Assembly: GCF_009857135.1 (NCBI RefSeq)
Contig: NZ_CP047318.1
Span: 6,076,001 to 6,140,000 of the forward strand
DNA length: 64,000 nucleotides
Direction of reading: 5' to 3'
Source of the DNA: Streptomyces sp. HM190
GTDB lineage: Bacteria > Actinomycetota > Actinomycetes > Streptomycetales > Streptomycetaceae
The position numbers were made by a program, and so were the translations under genes. Each line of letters begins with the position of its first letter. Positions within the stretch are counted from its first letter, which is position 1. This document shows positions 17,127-26,724 of the stretch, piece after piece. The notes under the pieces are model-generated. The model searched no databases. It had not been told where the DNA came from and worked only from the letters and a program-made list of their open reading frames with translations.

Positions 17127-18386
17127 GTGAACGGGCGACCGATATCGGGGGCGTCGGTTGGCGCGCGGACACGGGGGAGTACGGGGGTCCTGGCGCTGCT
17201 GCTGGGCCTGCTGATGCTGGCCGTCACCGCGTGCGGGGGCGGCGGCGGGGGGTCCGATTCCGGCTCCGACGGCGACAAGGCCAAGGGCTCGGACAAGAGT
17301 GCTTCCGGCAAGGCGGCCACGGCGCCGTCGGAAGCGGTGGTCTCCATCGCCCCCAAGAACAAGGCCAAGGACGTGGCCACCAGCGGGGCCCTCAAGGTCA
17401 CCGCCACCAAGGGCAAGCTGTCCGAGGTCACCGTCGAGGACGGCAAGGGCAGGAAGATCGCCGGCGAGATCACCGACGGCGGCGCCACCTGGACGCCGTC
17501 CATCCACCTCAACTCGGCCACCGAGTACAAGGTGCACGCCATCGCGAAGGACGCCGAGGGGCGTGAGGCGGCCGAGGAGTCGTCCTTCACCACGCTGACC
17601 CCGAAGAACACCTTCGTCGGCATCTTCACCCCGGAGGACGGTTCGAAGGTCGGCGTCGGCATGCCGTTCTCGATCCGCTTCACCCGCGGCATCACCGCCC
17701 CCGAGGACGTCGAGAAGGCCATCACCATCAAGACCGAGCCGCCCGTCGAGGTGGCCGGCCACTGGTTCGGCAACGACCGCCTCGACTTCCGTCCGGAGAA
17801 GTACTGGGCGGCCGGCACGAAGGTCACCGTCGACCTCAACCTCGACGGTGTCGAGGGGCGCGACGGCGTCTACGGCGAGCAGAACAAGAAGGTCTCCTTC
17901 ACCATCGGCCGCAGCCAGGTCTCCGTCGTGGACGTCAAGAAGCTCACGATGAAGGTGAAGCGGGACGGCAAGCTCATCAAGACCATCCCCGTCACCACCG
18001 GCAAGCCCGGCATGGAGACCTGGAACGGCCAGATGGTCATCAGCGAGCGCCTGCGCGTGACCCGGATGAACGGCGAGACCGTCGGCTACGGCGGCGAGTA
18101 CGACATCAAGGACGTGCCGGACGCCATGCGCCTGACGAACTCCGGCACCTTCATCCACGGCAACTACTGGGGCGGCGACGCCTTCGGCAACTACAACGCC
18201 AGCCACGGCTGCATCGGTCTGCGCGACACCCGCGGCGGCTACGACCGCAAGGCCCCGGGCGCATGGTTCTTCGACCACTCGATGGTCGGTGACGTCGTCG
18301 TCGTGAAGAACTCCAACGACCGCGTCGTCGCCCCGGACAACGGCTACAACGGCTGGAACATGTCCTGGGACAAGTGGAAGGCGTAG
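17127..18386 (+). CDS. L,D-transpeptidase lipoprotein (Ig-like domains plus YkuD), copy 2
   Basis: 419 residues. GTG 17127 has AGGGGAG nine bases upstream, which favours it over GTG 17106. Lipobox LAVTAC gives lipidated Cys36, followed by a polyglycine stretch and a flexible Ser/Lys/Asp-rich linker (about 36-65) that copy 1 lacks in this form. Two Ig-like domains and a YkuD domain follow; catalytic Cys362 lies in SHGCIGLRD and the HGNYWGG motif is intact. The protein is more lysine-rich than copy 1 (see PKNKAKD, GKGRKIAG). It should be an extracytoplasmic peptidoglycan 3-3 crosslinking enzyme. A strong terminator follows. Confidence 0.94.
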   Translation: MNGRPISGASVGARTRGSTGVLALLLGLLMLAVTACGGGGGGSDSGSDGDKAKGSDKSASGKAATAPSEAVVSIAPKNKAKDVATSGALKVTATKGKLSEVTVEDGKGRKIAGEITDGGATWTPSIHLNSATEYKVHAIAKDAEGREAAEESSFTTLTPKNTFVGIFTPEDGSKVGVGMPFSIRFTRGITAPEDVEKAITIKTEPPVEVAGHWFGNDRLDFRPEKYWAAGTKVTVDLNLDGVEGRDGVYGEQNKKVSFTIGRSQVSVVDVKKLTMKVKRDGKLIKTIPVTTGKPGMETWNGQMVISERLRVTRMNGETVGYGGEYDIKDVPDAMRLTNSGTFIHGNYWGGDAFGNYNASHGCIGLRDTRGGYDRKAPGAWFFDHSMVGDVVVVKNSNDRVVAPDNGYNGWNMSWDKWKA

Positions 18387-18403
18387 CCCTTCCGGTCGGA
18401 CGC

Positions 18404-18442
18404 GCGGCTCCGGTGTGCTGTGACGCAGCACACCGGAGCCGC
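18404..18442 (+). terminator. 17-bp perfect hairpin terminator
   Basis: A perfect 17-bp stem (18404-18420 with 18426-18442) with a 5-nt loop lies 17 nt after the L,D-transpeptidase stop. It isolates that gene from the enoyl-CoA hydratase that starts at 18471. Confidence 0.9.
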
Positions 18443-18470
18443 TGTCGTTAGTCCCCGTTAACCTGCCTGC

Positions 18471-19238
18471 ATGACTGTGCATCTCGAAGTCGCCGAAGGC
18501 GTCGGCACCATCCGCCTCGACCGCCCCCCGATGAACGCCCTGGACGTCGCCACCCAGGACCGCCTCAAGGAAATCGCCGAGGAGGCGGCGGGCCGGGACG
18601 ACGTACGCGCCGTCATCCTCTACGGCGGGGAGAAGGTGTTCGCGGCGGGCGCGGACATCAAGGAGATGCAGGCGATGGACCACGCGGCGATGGTCGTCCG
18701 CTCCCGCGCCCTGCAGGACTCCTTCAGCGCGGTGGCCCGCATCCCCAAGCCGGTCGTCGCGGCCGTCACCGGCTACGCCCTGGGCGGCGGTTGCGAGCTC
18801 GCGCTGTGCGCGGACTACCGCATCGCCGGGGAGAACGCGAAGCTCGGCCAGCCGGAGATCCTGCTCGGGGTGATCCCGGGCGCGGGCGGCACCCAGCGTC
18901 TGTCCCGGCTCATCGGCCCCTCCCGGGCCAAGGACCTCATCTTCACCGGCCGCATGGTCAAGGCCGACGAGGCCCTCGCGCTCGGCCTCGTGGACCGGGT
19001 CGTCCCGGCCGGCGAGGTGTACCGGGCCGCGCACGAGTGGGCCGCGAGGCTCGCCCGGGGGCCGGCGATCGCGCTGCGGGCGGCCAAGGAGTCGATCGAC
19101 GCGGGCCTGGAGACCGACCTGGAGACGGGGCTCGCGATCGAGCGGAACTGGTTCGCCGGTCTGTTCGCCACCGAGGACCGGGAGCGCGGCATGCGCAGCT
19201 TCGTGGAGGAGGGTCCGGGCAAGGCGAAGTTCGTCTGA
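18471..19238 (+). CDS. Enoyl-CoA hydratase/isomerase (crotonase family)
   Basis: 255 residues, the usual length for the family. The oxyanion-hole segment AAGADIKEM and the GYALGGGCELALCADYRIA motif are present. Both glutamates used by classical hydratases are conserved: one in GGGCEL and one in GQPEILLGVIPGAGGTQRL. It should therefore hydrate trans-2-enoyl-CoA in fatty acid or amino-acid beta-oxidation in the cytoplasm. It stands alone between a terminator and a long leader, with no other beta-oxidation gene beside it, so the physiological substrate is not given by context. Confidence 0.92.
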   Translation: MTVHLEVAEGVGTIRLDRPPMNALDVATQDRLKEIAEEAAGRDDVRAVILYGGEKVFAAGADIKEMQAMDHAAMVVRSRALQDSFSAVARIPKPVVAAVTGYALGGGCELALCADYRIAGENAKLGQPEILLGVIPGAGGTQRLSRLIGPSRAKDLIFTGRMVKADEALALGLVDRVVPAGEVYRAAHEWAARLARGPAIALRAAKESIDAGLETDLETGLAIERNWFAGLFATEDRERGMRSFVEEGPGKAKFV

Positions 19239-19451
19239 CGGCCCGTAATCCGGTCCGTGACTTCCGTCGATCCCCTTGCAGTTGACGCGATGTCTTACCC
19301 GCGTCCCCCGATGGGGCGGATGAGCGGAGCCTTAAGGCAGTCGTAAGGACAGTCCGGCCAAGTCCGCGTCCACTGACCGAAGTTCAGGGAATCCGCGCAG
19401 GTCGGGAGGGGTTCCTAGGGGCCTTGGATGCCTTTGGCATATGACATCCGG

Positions 19452-19480
19452 AACCCCCGGAATGGTTGGTTCCGGGGGTT
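19452..19480 (+). promoter_or_regulatory. 11-bp hairpin in the leader of the anti-sigma-type ATPase gene
   Basis: A perfect 11-bp stem (19452-19462 with 19470-19480) with a 7-nt loop lies in the 294-nt gap between the enoyl-CoA hydratase and the next gene. It may be a late terminator of the hydratase or a leader structure of the ATPase gene. Its presence argues against the longer open frame starting at 19428. Confidence 0.5.
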
Positions 19481-19532
19481 GTATTCCTCCGGAACGGCCA
19501 CGAAGGGCGCTCCGGGCGGCCATGATGGGGGC

Positions 19533-20036
19533 ATGGCGGGGCTGGAGGGTATCGAACAGCCGCGGCGGCACGGGAGTGCGACCGCGGCGCGTTGGTCGCC
19601 TGCGATCGAGGACGAACGGGCGCTGAAGGCACTGGAGTTGTTCGGCGACCCCACGGAGGCGGAGGTTCCGCTGCCGTCCCGCCCCGAGTCCGCCGCCACC
19701 GCCCGTCGGCTCGTCCAGGTCGTCGTCCTGCGTGAATGGCGGCTCTCGCCCAAGATGACCGAGGACGCCGTCCTGCTCGTCTCCGAACTGGTCGGCAACG
19801 CCGTACGGCACACCGGGGCCAGGGTCTTCGGACTGCGGATGAGACGGCGGCGCGGATGGATCCGCGTCGAGGTCCGCGACCCCTCGCGGGGCCTGCCCTG
19901 TCTGATGCCGGTGCAGGAGATGGACATCAGCGGACGCGGACTCTTCCTCGTCGACAAACTGGCGGACCGGTGGGGCGTGGATCTGCTGCCACGCGGCAAG
20001 ACCACCTGGTTCGAGATGCGCGTCGCGGACCGCTAG
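19533..20036 (+). CDS. HATPase_c anti-sigma-factor-type serine kinase (RsbW/SpoIIAB-like)
   Basis: 167 residues from ATG 19533 (preceded by GATGGGGGC). The GHKL ATPase core is clear: N-box LLVSELVGNAVRHTG, G1-type RDPSRGLP and G2-type GRGLFLVDKLADRWG, then a KTTWFEM strand. The family contains the anti-sigma kinases that bind alternative sigma factors and phosphorylate STAS-domain antagonists. Streptomyces has dozens of such orphan proteins, and no sigma factor or STAS gene is adjacent here, so the partner is unknown. The stop codon and the last codons are duplicated downstream as the first units of a tandem repeat. The alternative start at 19428 would add 35 residues but runs through a hairpin. 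Confidence 0.88.
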   Translation: MAGLEGIEQPRRHGSATAARWSPAIEDERALKALELFGDPTEAEVPLPSRPESAATARRLVQVVVLREWRLSPKMTEDAVLLVSELVGNAVRHTGARVFGLRMRRRRGWIRVEVRDPSRGLPCLMPVQEMDISGRGLFLVDKLADRWGVDLLPRGKTTWFEMRVADR

Positions 20037-20210
20037 CCGTACTGCCCCGCGGACCGCTAGCCGTACTGCCCCGCGGGCCGGTCGGCCGTACTGCCCCGCG
20101 GGCCGGTCGGCCGTACTGACCCGCGGACCGGACAGCCGTACCGCCCCGCGGGCCGGTCGGCCGTACTGACCCCCGGGCCGGACAGCCGTACTGACCCCCG
20201 GGCCGCGGGC
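20025..20210. repeat. Tandem array of about seven 24-25-bp units grown from the end of a gene
   Basis: CCGTACT/C recurs at 20037, 20061, 20086, 20111, 20136, 20161 and 20186, so the spacing is 24 and then 25 bp. Units share a GCCGTACTG(C/A)CCC core followed by GCGG(A/G)CCGG or GCGGACCGCTA. The first unit is the last four codons plus stop of the upstream gene, and the second is an almost exact copy including the TAG. There are no spacers, so this is not a CRISPR. The array fills most of the gap to the lipoprotein gene at 20300. Confidence 0.88.
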
Positions 20211-20299
20211 CGGGCCCCCGTCCGCCGTCCCGCGGCGCGGATCTCCGCCGAACGGGCCAATCGCCGGAAATCCAGCCCGACCTCCCTATAAAGGTGCGC

Positions 20300-21529
20300 G
20301 TGACCACGCCCCGCACCTCCCTCATGCAGCGCCCTCTCGTCCAGCGTGCCCTCCTCGCGGCGGCCGTCCTCGCCGCCGTGGCCGCCTGCGGCAGCGGGAC
20401 CGGGACCGACGAGCAGGAACGGCGGATCCGGGCCGACCGTGCCGACCGGGCCGCGGCCGAAGCCGCCGAGCGGAAGAAGAAACAGCGGTCGGAGGCACAG
20501 GGCCTGCACGGCATGCCACCCGTCCTCGACCCCAAGGACGTCTACGCCGCCGACCGCCCGGGCCGGCTCTCCCCGGTCGTCAAGGACTTCCCGTCGCGGG
20601 TGTACGTCCCCAACAGCGAGTCCGACACCGTCTCCGTCATCGACCCGAAGACGTACGAGATCATCGAGACGATCCCGGTGGGCCGCCAGCCCCAGCACGT
20701 CGTGCCGTCCTGGGACCTGAAGACCCTGTGGGTCAACAACAACCGGGGCCACACCCTCACTCCCATCGACCCCAGGACGGGCAAGGCGGGCAAGCCCGTC
20801 GAGGTCCACGACCCGTACAACCTGTACTTCACCCCGAACGGCAAGTACGCCGTCGTCATGGCCTCCCTCGACCGCGAACTCGTCTTCCGCGACCCGCACA
20901 CCATGAAGCGGGTCAAGACCGAACCGGTCAGCTGCTACGGCGTCAACCACGCCGACTTCTCGCTCGACGGCAGGTACTTCATCGTGTCCTGCGAGTTCAG
21001 CGGCGAACTGCTCAAGGTCGACACCGAGAAGATGAAGGTGGTCGGCCAGCAGAAACTGCCCTTCGAGGGGGCCATGCCGCAGGACGTGAAGATCTCACCG
21101 GACGGCAAGCGGTTCTACATCGCCGACATGATGGCCGACGGCATGTGGGTCCTGGACGGCGACACCTTCGCCGAGCCGAAGCTGCTGCCCACCGGCAAGG
21201 GAACCCACGGCCTGTACGTCGGCCGCGACTCCCGCGAGATGTACGTCTCCAACCGCGGCGAGGGCACCGTCTCCGTCTTCGACTTCACCAGGAACGAACT
21301 CACCAAGAAGTGGCACCTCCCCGACGGCGGCAGCCCCGACATGGGCGGCGTCTCCGCCGACGGCAAGGTCCTGTGGCTCTCCGGCCGCTACGACTCCGAG
21401 GTGTACGCCATCGACACCCGCACCGGGAAGCAGCTCGCCCGCATCCCCGTCGGCAGCGGCCCGCACGGCCTCGCCGTCTACCCGCAGCCCGGCCGCTACT
21501 CCCTCGGGCACACCGGCATCTTCCGGTGA
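20300..21529 (+). CDS. YVTN-type beta-propeller repeat lipoprotein
   Basis: 409 residues from GTG 20300, with AAGG five bases upstream; GTG 20294 and ATG 20324 are alternatives. The signal peptide ends in a lipobox-like AAVAAC, so the protein is probably membrane-anchored outside the cell. A charged Arg/Ala/Glu-rich linker (about 30-75) may form a coiled coil. The remainder is a seven-bladed beta-propeller of YVTN repeats, for example VYVPNSESDTVSVIDPKTYE, VGRQPQHVVPS and MYVSNRGEGTVSVFDF. Such proteins bind partners or ligands and are not usually enzymes; function unknown. Directly downstream lies an EF-hand protein, with no overlap and probably separate transcription. Confidence 0.87.
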   Translation: MTTPRTSLMQRPLVQRALLAAAVLAAVAACGSGTGTDEQERRIRADRADRAAAEAAERKKKQRSEAQGLHGMPPVLDPKDVYAADRPGRLSPVVKDFPSRVYVPNSESDTVSVIDPKTYEIIETIPVGRQPQHVVPSWDLKTLWVNNNRGHTLTPIDPRTGKAGKPVEVHDPYNLYFTPNGKYAVVMASLDRELVFRDPHTMKRVKTEPVSCYGVNHADFSLDGRYFIVSCEFSGELLKVDTEKMKVVGQQKLPFEGAMPQDVKISPDGKRFYIADMMADGMWVLDGDTFAEPKLLPTGKGTHGLYVGRDSREMYVSNRGEGTVSVFDFTRNELTKKWHLPDGGSPDMGGVSADGKVLWLSGRYDSEVYAIDTRTGKQLARIPVGSGPHGLAVYPQPGRYSLGHTGIFR

Positions 21530-21709
21530 CCTGCCGGCGCCGCCCCCGTCCGGGAGCCCGTCGTCTCGGTCCTGGTCCTCCCGCCGACCGGGCGGGCACC
21601 GGTGATGCCGCCTGGGTGGGCGCCGCACCGCGTCAACGGCGCGCCGGTTAATCTGGGCGCGCCAACGATGGCGGTACACGCATGAAGAGCACGACGAAGG
21701 GGCGGACCG

Positions 21710-21922
21710 GTGGCGGACATCGAGGAAGCACGCAAGCAGTTCCAGCGGATCGACACGAACGGTGACGGTTTCATCACCTCCGCCGAGTTCAAGACCGCCC
21801 TGGCCCAGGAGGGCGACTGGAACGTCACCGAGGCGGTGGCCGAGGCCATCATCAAGAGCCGCGACCTCAACGGCGACAAGCTCCTGTCGTTCGACGAGTT
21901 CTGGACGTACCTCAACAAGTGA
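21710..21922 (+). CDS. Small two-EF-hand calcium-binding protein
   Basis: 70 residues from GTG 21710 with GAAGGGG upstream. Two EF-hand loops match the 12-residue pattern: DTNGDGFITSAE (15-26), fully canonical, and DLNGDKLLSFDE (52-63), in which Lys57 replaces the usual central Gly. The protein is a single helix-loop-helix pair with little else, like the small cytoplasmic calmodulin-like proteins described in Streptomyces. It probably buffers or senses Ca2+. A very strong terminator follows, so it is monocistronic. Confidence 0.92.
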   Translation: MADIEEARKQFQRIDTNGDGFITSAEFKTALAQEGDWNVTEAVAEAIIKSRDLNGDKLLSFDEFWTYLNK

Positions 21923-21930
21923 CGTGCCCC

Positions 21931-21977
21931 GGCGAAGGGGGCGCCCGCCGCACACCGCGGCGGGCGCCCCCTTCGCC
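21931..21977 (+). terminator. 20-bp perfect hairpin terminator of the EF-hand gene
   Basis: A perfect 20-bp stem (21931-21950 with 21958-21977) with a 7-nt loop starts 8 nt past the stop codon. It is one of the strongest hairpins in the window. Confidence 0.92.
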
Positions 21978-22052
21978 GTTCGCGGTCAGGAGCTCCCGCC
22001 GCGTCGCGCCGGGCGGCACCCGCGACGGGAGCGGAGCCGCCCGGAGGGTGGG

Positions 22053-22625
22053 TCAGGTGTTGCTGTTGGAGCGGCCGAAGAACTCGATCTCGGCGATCGA
22101 CACCTGTCTTCTTGCCGTCGGCACCGTAGGCGGAGCGCAGGACGAAGCGGACGGCGGTGACCTCGCCGACGCGGAACGTGCGGCGCCGGCCGCCGGCCCC
22201 CTGGTCGAGGTTGATGATCCTCGTGCTCTTCGAGCCGTCGGCGCGGCGCAGCGGCGGTGGTCACGGCCTCGATGCGGTGCGGGCGGGCCGACTGCGACAG
22301 CTGGTCCACCTTGGTCGAGACACCGGGCGTGATGATCACGTCCAGCAGCCGTGTGGGAGGGTCGAACCGGGCCTCCAACCACTCCCCTTCGCCGCTCTGG
22401 GTGACACCCGGCCCCCACCAGGTGTTGTTCAACGGGTCGAAGGCGAGCCGGGCGCCGTGGCCCGGGTACGAGCGGGACGCCTTCACCCGGTCCGGGCCGA
22501 TCGGGGCGCGCTTGGCGAAGTGGTCCCGGGTCGTCTGGACGGCGTCGTCGGCGTGGAACGCGAGCGTCACCATCAGGGCGAGCACGAGGGCGCCGACGAC
22601 CCAGGAGAGGATCCGGCCGAAGCCC
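22053..22625 (-). pseudogene. Remnant of a membrane-anchored NADase-type glycan-binding-like (F5/8-like) domain protein
   Basis: On the minus strand a transmembrane helix (ILSWVVGALVLALMVTLAFHA) is followed by a discoidin-like domain: SYPGHGARLAFDPLNNTWWG, then GEGEWLEARFDPPTRLLDVIITPG. After about 22,255 the coding sense moves to a second frame (RRADGSKSTRIINLDQG, then FRVGEVTAVRFVLRSAYGADG). Near 22,105 it moves to a third, ending VSIAEIEFFGRSNSNT with stop at 22053. The N-terminal cytoplasmic part is missing and the sequence breaks into an unrelated gene at about 22,625. Two frameshifts plus truncation make it non-functional unless the shifts are assembly errors. Confidence 0.78.
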
Positions 22626-22636
22626 CGACTCCGCCG

Positions 22637-23365
22637 CGGAGCTGGTCCGTTCGGCGCGGGCCGGCGACAGCGCGCCGAGTGGGGCGCCGCCTGCGTACGG
22701 GCGGGCGCGGGCAACCCCCTGCTGCTGAGCGCCCCCCTCGACGACCTCCAGTCCTCCGACCAGGACACCCTGCCCGACACCTGCGCCGCCCTGTACCCCG
22801 GCTCGTACGCCGCCGCCGTGACCTGGTGGCTGGACAGCGCCGGCCCCGCCACCACCGGGGTCGCCCGCGCGCTCGCCGCGCTGGACGAGGACGGCCCCGC
22901 CACGGCCGACGCCGACCTGCCCGCCCGTACGGCGGGCAACGACCCCGGCCGCGTCCCGGGCCGGCTCACCGTCGTGACCCGCCTCGGGCTGCTCCGCCCG
23001 GACGCCGAGGGCCGACCCCGCTACGCCCATCCGCTGCTGCCGGACGCGGTGCTCGGTGGCTGGAGCAGCGCCGCACGCCAACGCGCCCACCGGCGGGCCG
23101 CCGAGGCGATGCGGCGCGCAGAACCGCACGAACACGGAGATCGCGGAGCTGCTCCATCTGGCCCGACGCACCGTCGAGACCCACCCGACCAGCACCTACC
23201 GCAAACTCGGCATCCGCCGCAGAGCCGAACTGACGGCGGCCCTCACGCCACCCCCCGCCCCCCGAACCGGTGCCCTGCCACCGGACGCCCCACCGGACGA
23301 CCCGCCCGGGCCGGTCCTCCGCGCGGCGGAGGTGACCGGGCGAGCGAACCGAGGGGAGGCGCCCC

Positions 23366-23379
<14 letters not shown>
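22637..23379 (+). pseudogene. Remnant of a LuxR/LAL-type ATPase regulator
   Basis: Starting near 22,637 the plus strand encodes AELVRSARAGDSA in one frame, then after a shift near 22,675 WGAACVRAGAGNPLLL and the following helical region ending GRPRYAHPLLPDAVLGGW. This is the part that follows the P-loop ATPase in large LuxR regulators. At about 23,120 the frame shifts again and jumps straight to a LuxR helix-turn-helix, TNTEIAELLHLARRTVETH followed by YRKLGIRRRAEL. The Walker-A region and the several-hundred-residue TPR region are missing. The final open stretch runs into the 3' end of sdaA. This is a decayed gene with at least two frameshifts and a large internal deletion. Confidence 0.78.
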
Positions 23380-24733
<1,354 letters not shown>

Positions 24734-24858
24734 GGTGACTCCTCAGAACGGGGCTGGTGCGAGGGGGGAGCGGGGCACCGCGCTCACTGCCAGTGTGCGC
24801 GCTGCCCCGGAAGAAGGGACGGCACGGTGGTGCCGGTGAACCCGGGTCACGTCCCGGA

Positions 24859-24893
24859 GCGGCGGCCGGGGTTCGGTCGGTCCCGGCCGCCGC
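24859..24893 (-). terminator. 12-bp hairpin between glyA and sdaA
   Basis: A perfect 12-bp stem (24859-24870 with 24882-24893), loop of 11 nt, starts 7 nt past the glyA stop on the minus strand. It could end the gcvT-gcvH-glyA transcript or act as an attenuator that lowers sdaA expression. The remaining 125 nt before sdaA could hold a separate promoter. Confidence 0.65.
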
Positions 24894-24899
24894 CGCGGA

Positions 24900-26165
24900 T
24901 CACGTGCCCAGGGTGGGGTACAGCGGGTGCTTGGTGGTGAGGGCCTTGACCCGGGCCTTGAGGGCTTCGGTGTCGGGGGCCGGCTTGAGGGTCTCGGCGA
25001 TGATGTCGGCGACCTCGGTGAAGTCGGCGGCGGTGAAGCCGCGGGTGGCGAGGGCGGGGGTGCCGATGCGCAGGCCGGACGTGACCATCGGGGGCCGGGG
25101 GTCGTCGGGGACGGCGTTGCGGTTGACGGTGATGCCGACCTCGTGGAGCCGGTCCTCGGCCTGCTGCCCGTCGAGTTCGGAGGCGCGCAGGTCGACCAGG
25201 ATGAGGTGGACGTCGGTGCCGCCGGACAGGACGTTGACGCCGGCTTCGCGGGCGTCGGGGGCGGTGAGGCGTTCGGCGAGGATCCGCGCGCCCTCGACGG
25301 TGCGGCGCTGGCGGTCCTTGAACTCCTCACCGGCGGCGACCTTGAAGGAGACGGCCTTGGCGGCGATCACGTGCTCCAGGGGGCCGCCCTGGAAGCCGGG
25401 GAAGACGGAGGAGTTCAGTTTCTTGGCGAAGGCCTGCTTGGCGAGGATGATGCCGCCGCGGGGGCCGCCGAGGGTCTTGTGGGTGGTGGAGGTGACCACG
25501 TCCGCGTGCTCGACGGGGTTGGGGTGCAGGCCCGCGGCGACCAGGCCCGCGAAGTGCGCCATGTCCACCCACAGGTACGCGCCGACCTCGTCGGCGATCC
25601 GCCGGAACTCCGCGAAGTCCAGCTGCCGCGGGTAGGCCGACCAGCCCGCGATGATCACCTTGGGGCGGTGCTCCTTGGCGAGGTGTTCGACCTCGGCCAT
25701 GTCGACCAGTCCGGTCGCGGTGTCGACGTGGTAGGGGACCACGGTGAACTGCTTGCCGGAGAAGTTCAGGCGCATGCCGTGGGTGAGGTGGCCGCCGTGG
25801 GCGAGGTCGAGGCCGAGGATGGTGTCGCCGGGCTGGGCGAGGGCGAAGAGGGCGGCCTGGTTGGCGGAGGCGCCGGAGTGGGGCTGGACGTTGGCGTACT
25901 CGGCGCCGAAGAGGGCCTTGACGCGGTCGATGGCGATCTGTTCGGTGACGTCGACGTGTTCGCAGCCGCCGTAGTAGCGGCGGCCGGGATAGCCCTCGGC
26001 GTACTTGTTGGTGAGGACGGAGCCCTGGGCCTCGATGACGGCGAGCGGAGCGAAGTTCTCCGAGGCGATCATCTCCAGGGTGGACTGCTGGCGGTGCAGC
26101 TCGGCGTCGACGGCGGCCGCGACCTCCGGGTCCAGCTCGTGCAGGGGCGTGTTCAGAAGCGACAT
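24900..26165 (-). CDS. glyA: Serine hydroxymethyltransferase
   Basis: 421 residues, normal length. The PLP-binding lysine is Lys230 in VVTSTTHKTLGGPRGG, and the family signatures NKYAEGYPGRRYYGG and NVQPHSGASANQAA are present. The enzyme interconverts glycine plus 5,10-methylene-tetrahydrofolate and serine. In this block it consumes the methylene-THF made by the glycine cleavage system to turn a second glycine into serine, which sdaA then deaminates. It starts 14 nt after gcvH, so the two are co-transcribed. Confidence 0.97.
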   Translation of the reverse strand: MSLLNTPLHELDPEVAAAVDAELHRQQSTLEMIASENFAPLAVIEAQGSVLTNKYAEGYPGRRYYGGCEHVDVTEQIAIDRVKALFGAEYANVQPHSGASANQAALFALAQPGDTILGLDLAHGGHLTHGMRLNFSGKQFTVVPYHVDTATGLVDMAEVEHLAKEHRPKVIIAGWSAYPRQLDFAEFRRIADEVGAYLWVDMAHFAGLVAAGLHPNPVEHADVVTSTTHKTLGGPRGGIILAKQAFAKKLNSSVFPGFQGGPLEHVIAAKAVSFKVAAGEEFKDRQRRTVEGARILAERLTAPDAREAGVNVLSGGTDVHLILVDLRASELDGQQAEDRLHEVGITVNRNAVPDDPRPPMVTSGLRIGTPALATRGFTAADFTEVADIIAETLKPAPDTEALKARVKALTTKHPLYPTLGT

Positions 26166-26179
26166 GGTGCGGGGACCTC

Positions 26180-26557
26180 TCAGCCGGCGATGAAGGCGGT
26201 GTACTCGTCGGCGGAGAGCAGGTCGCCCGGCTCCTCCGCGATCCGTACCTTGAACAGCCAGCCGCCCTCGAAGGGCGCGGTGTTCACCAGCGACGGGTCG
26301 TTCACCACGTCCTCGTTGACCTCCGTGATCTCACCGCTCACCGGGGAGTACAGGTCGCTGACGGACTTCGTCGACTCCAGCTCGCCGCAGGACTCGCCCG
26401 CGGTCACCGTGGAGCCCACCTCGGGGAGCTGGGTGTAGACGACATCGCCGAGCGCGTTGGCCGCGTGCTCCGTGATGCCCACCGTCGAGACGCCGTCCTC
26501 GGCGGCCGACAGCCACTCGTGCTCCTTGCTGTAACGCAGCTGCTGGGGGTTGCTCAT
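26180..26557 (-). CDS. gcvH: Glycine cleavage system H protein
   Basis: 125 residues, normal length. The lipoylated lysine is Lys64 in ELESTKSVSDLYSPVSGE, and the KEHEWL start motif is present. AGGAG lies eight bases before the ATG. The H protein carries the aminomethyl group from the P protein to GcvT. The 167-nt gap to gcvT contains no recognisable gene. gcvP is not in the window and must be elsewhere. Confidence 0.97.
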   Translation of the reverse strand: MSNPQQLRYSKEHEWLSAAEDGVSTVGITEHAANALGDVVYTQLPEVGSTVTAGESCGELESTKSVSDLYSPVSGEITEVNEDVVNDPSLVNTAPFEGGWLFKVRIAEEPGDLLSADEYTAFIAG

Positions 26558-26724
26558 GGCCTGAATTCTCCTGTACGCGGGGGAGTGGTGGTGAATGAGG
26601 GACTACTGAAACCGCTGTTGAGCAGGGCGGATGTGCCCTTTGTCACGCTCGGGTGCGCTGCCGTGCCGTAGTGCACGACCACGCCATGCCGCTTCTGAAC
26701 GACGGTGAGCCGACTCCTACGGTG

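Noticed and set aside
20025..20210. CRISPR array
   Set aside because: The 24-25-bp units are directly adjacent with no unique spacers, no cas gene is near, and the first unit lies inside a coding end.
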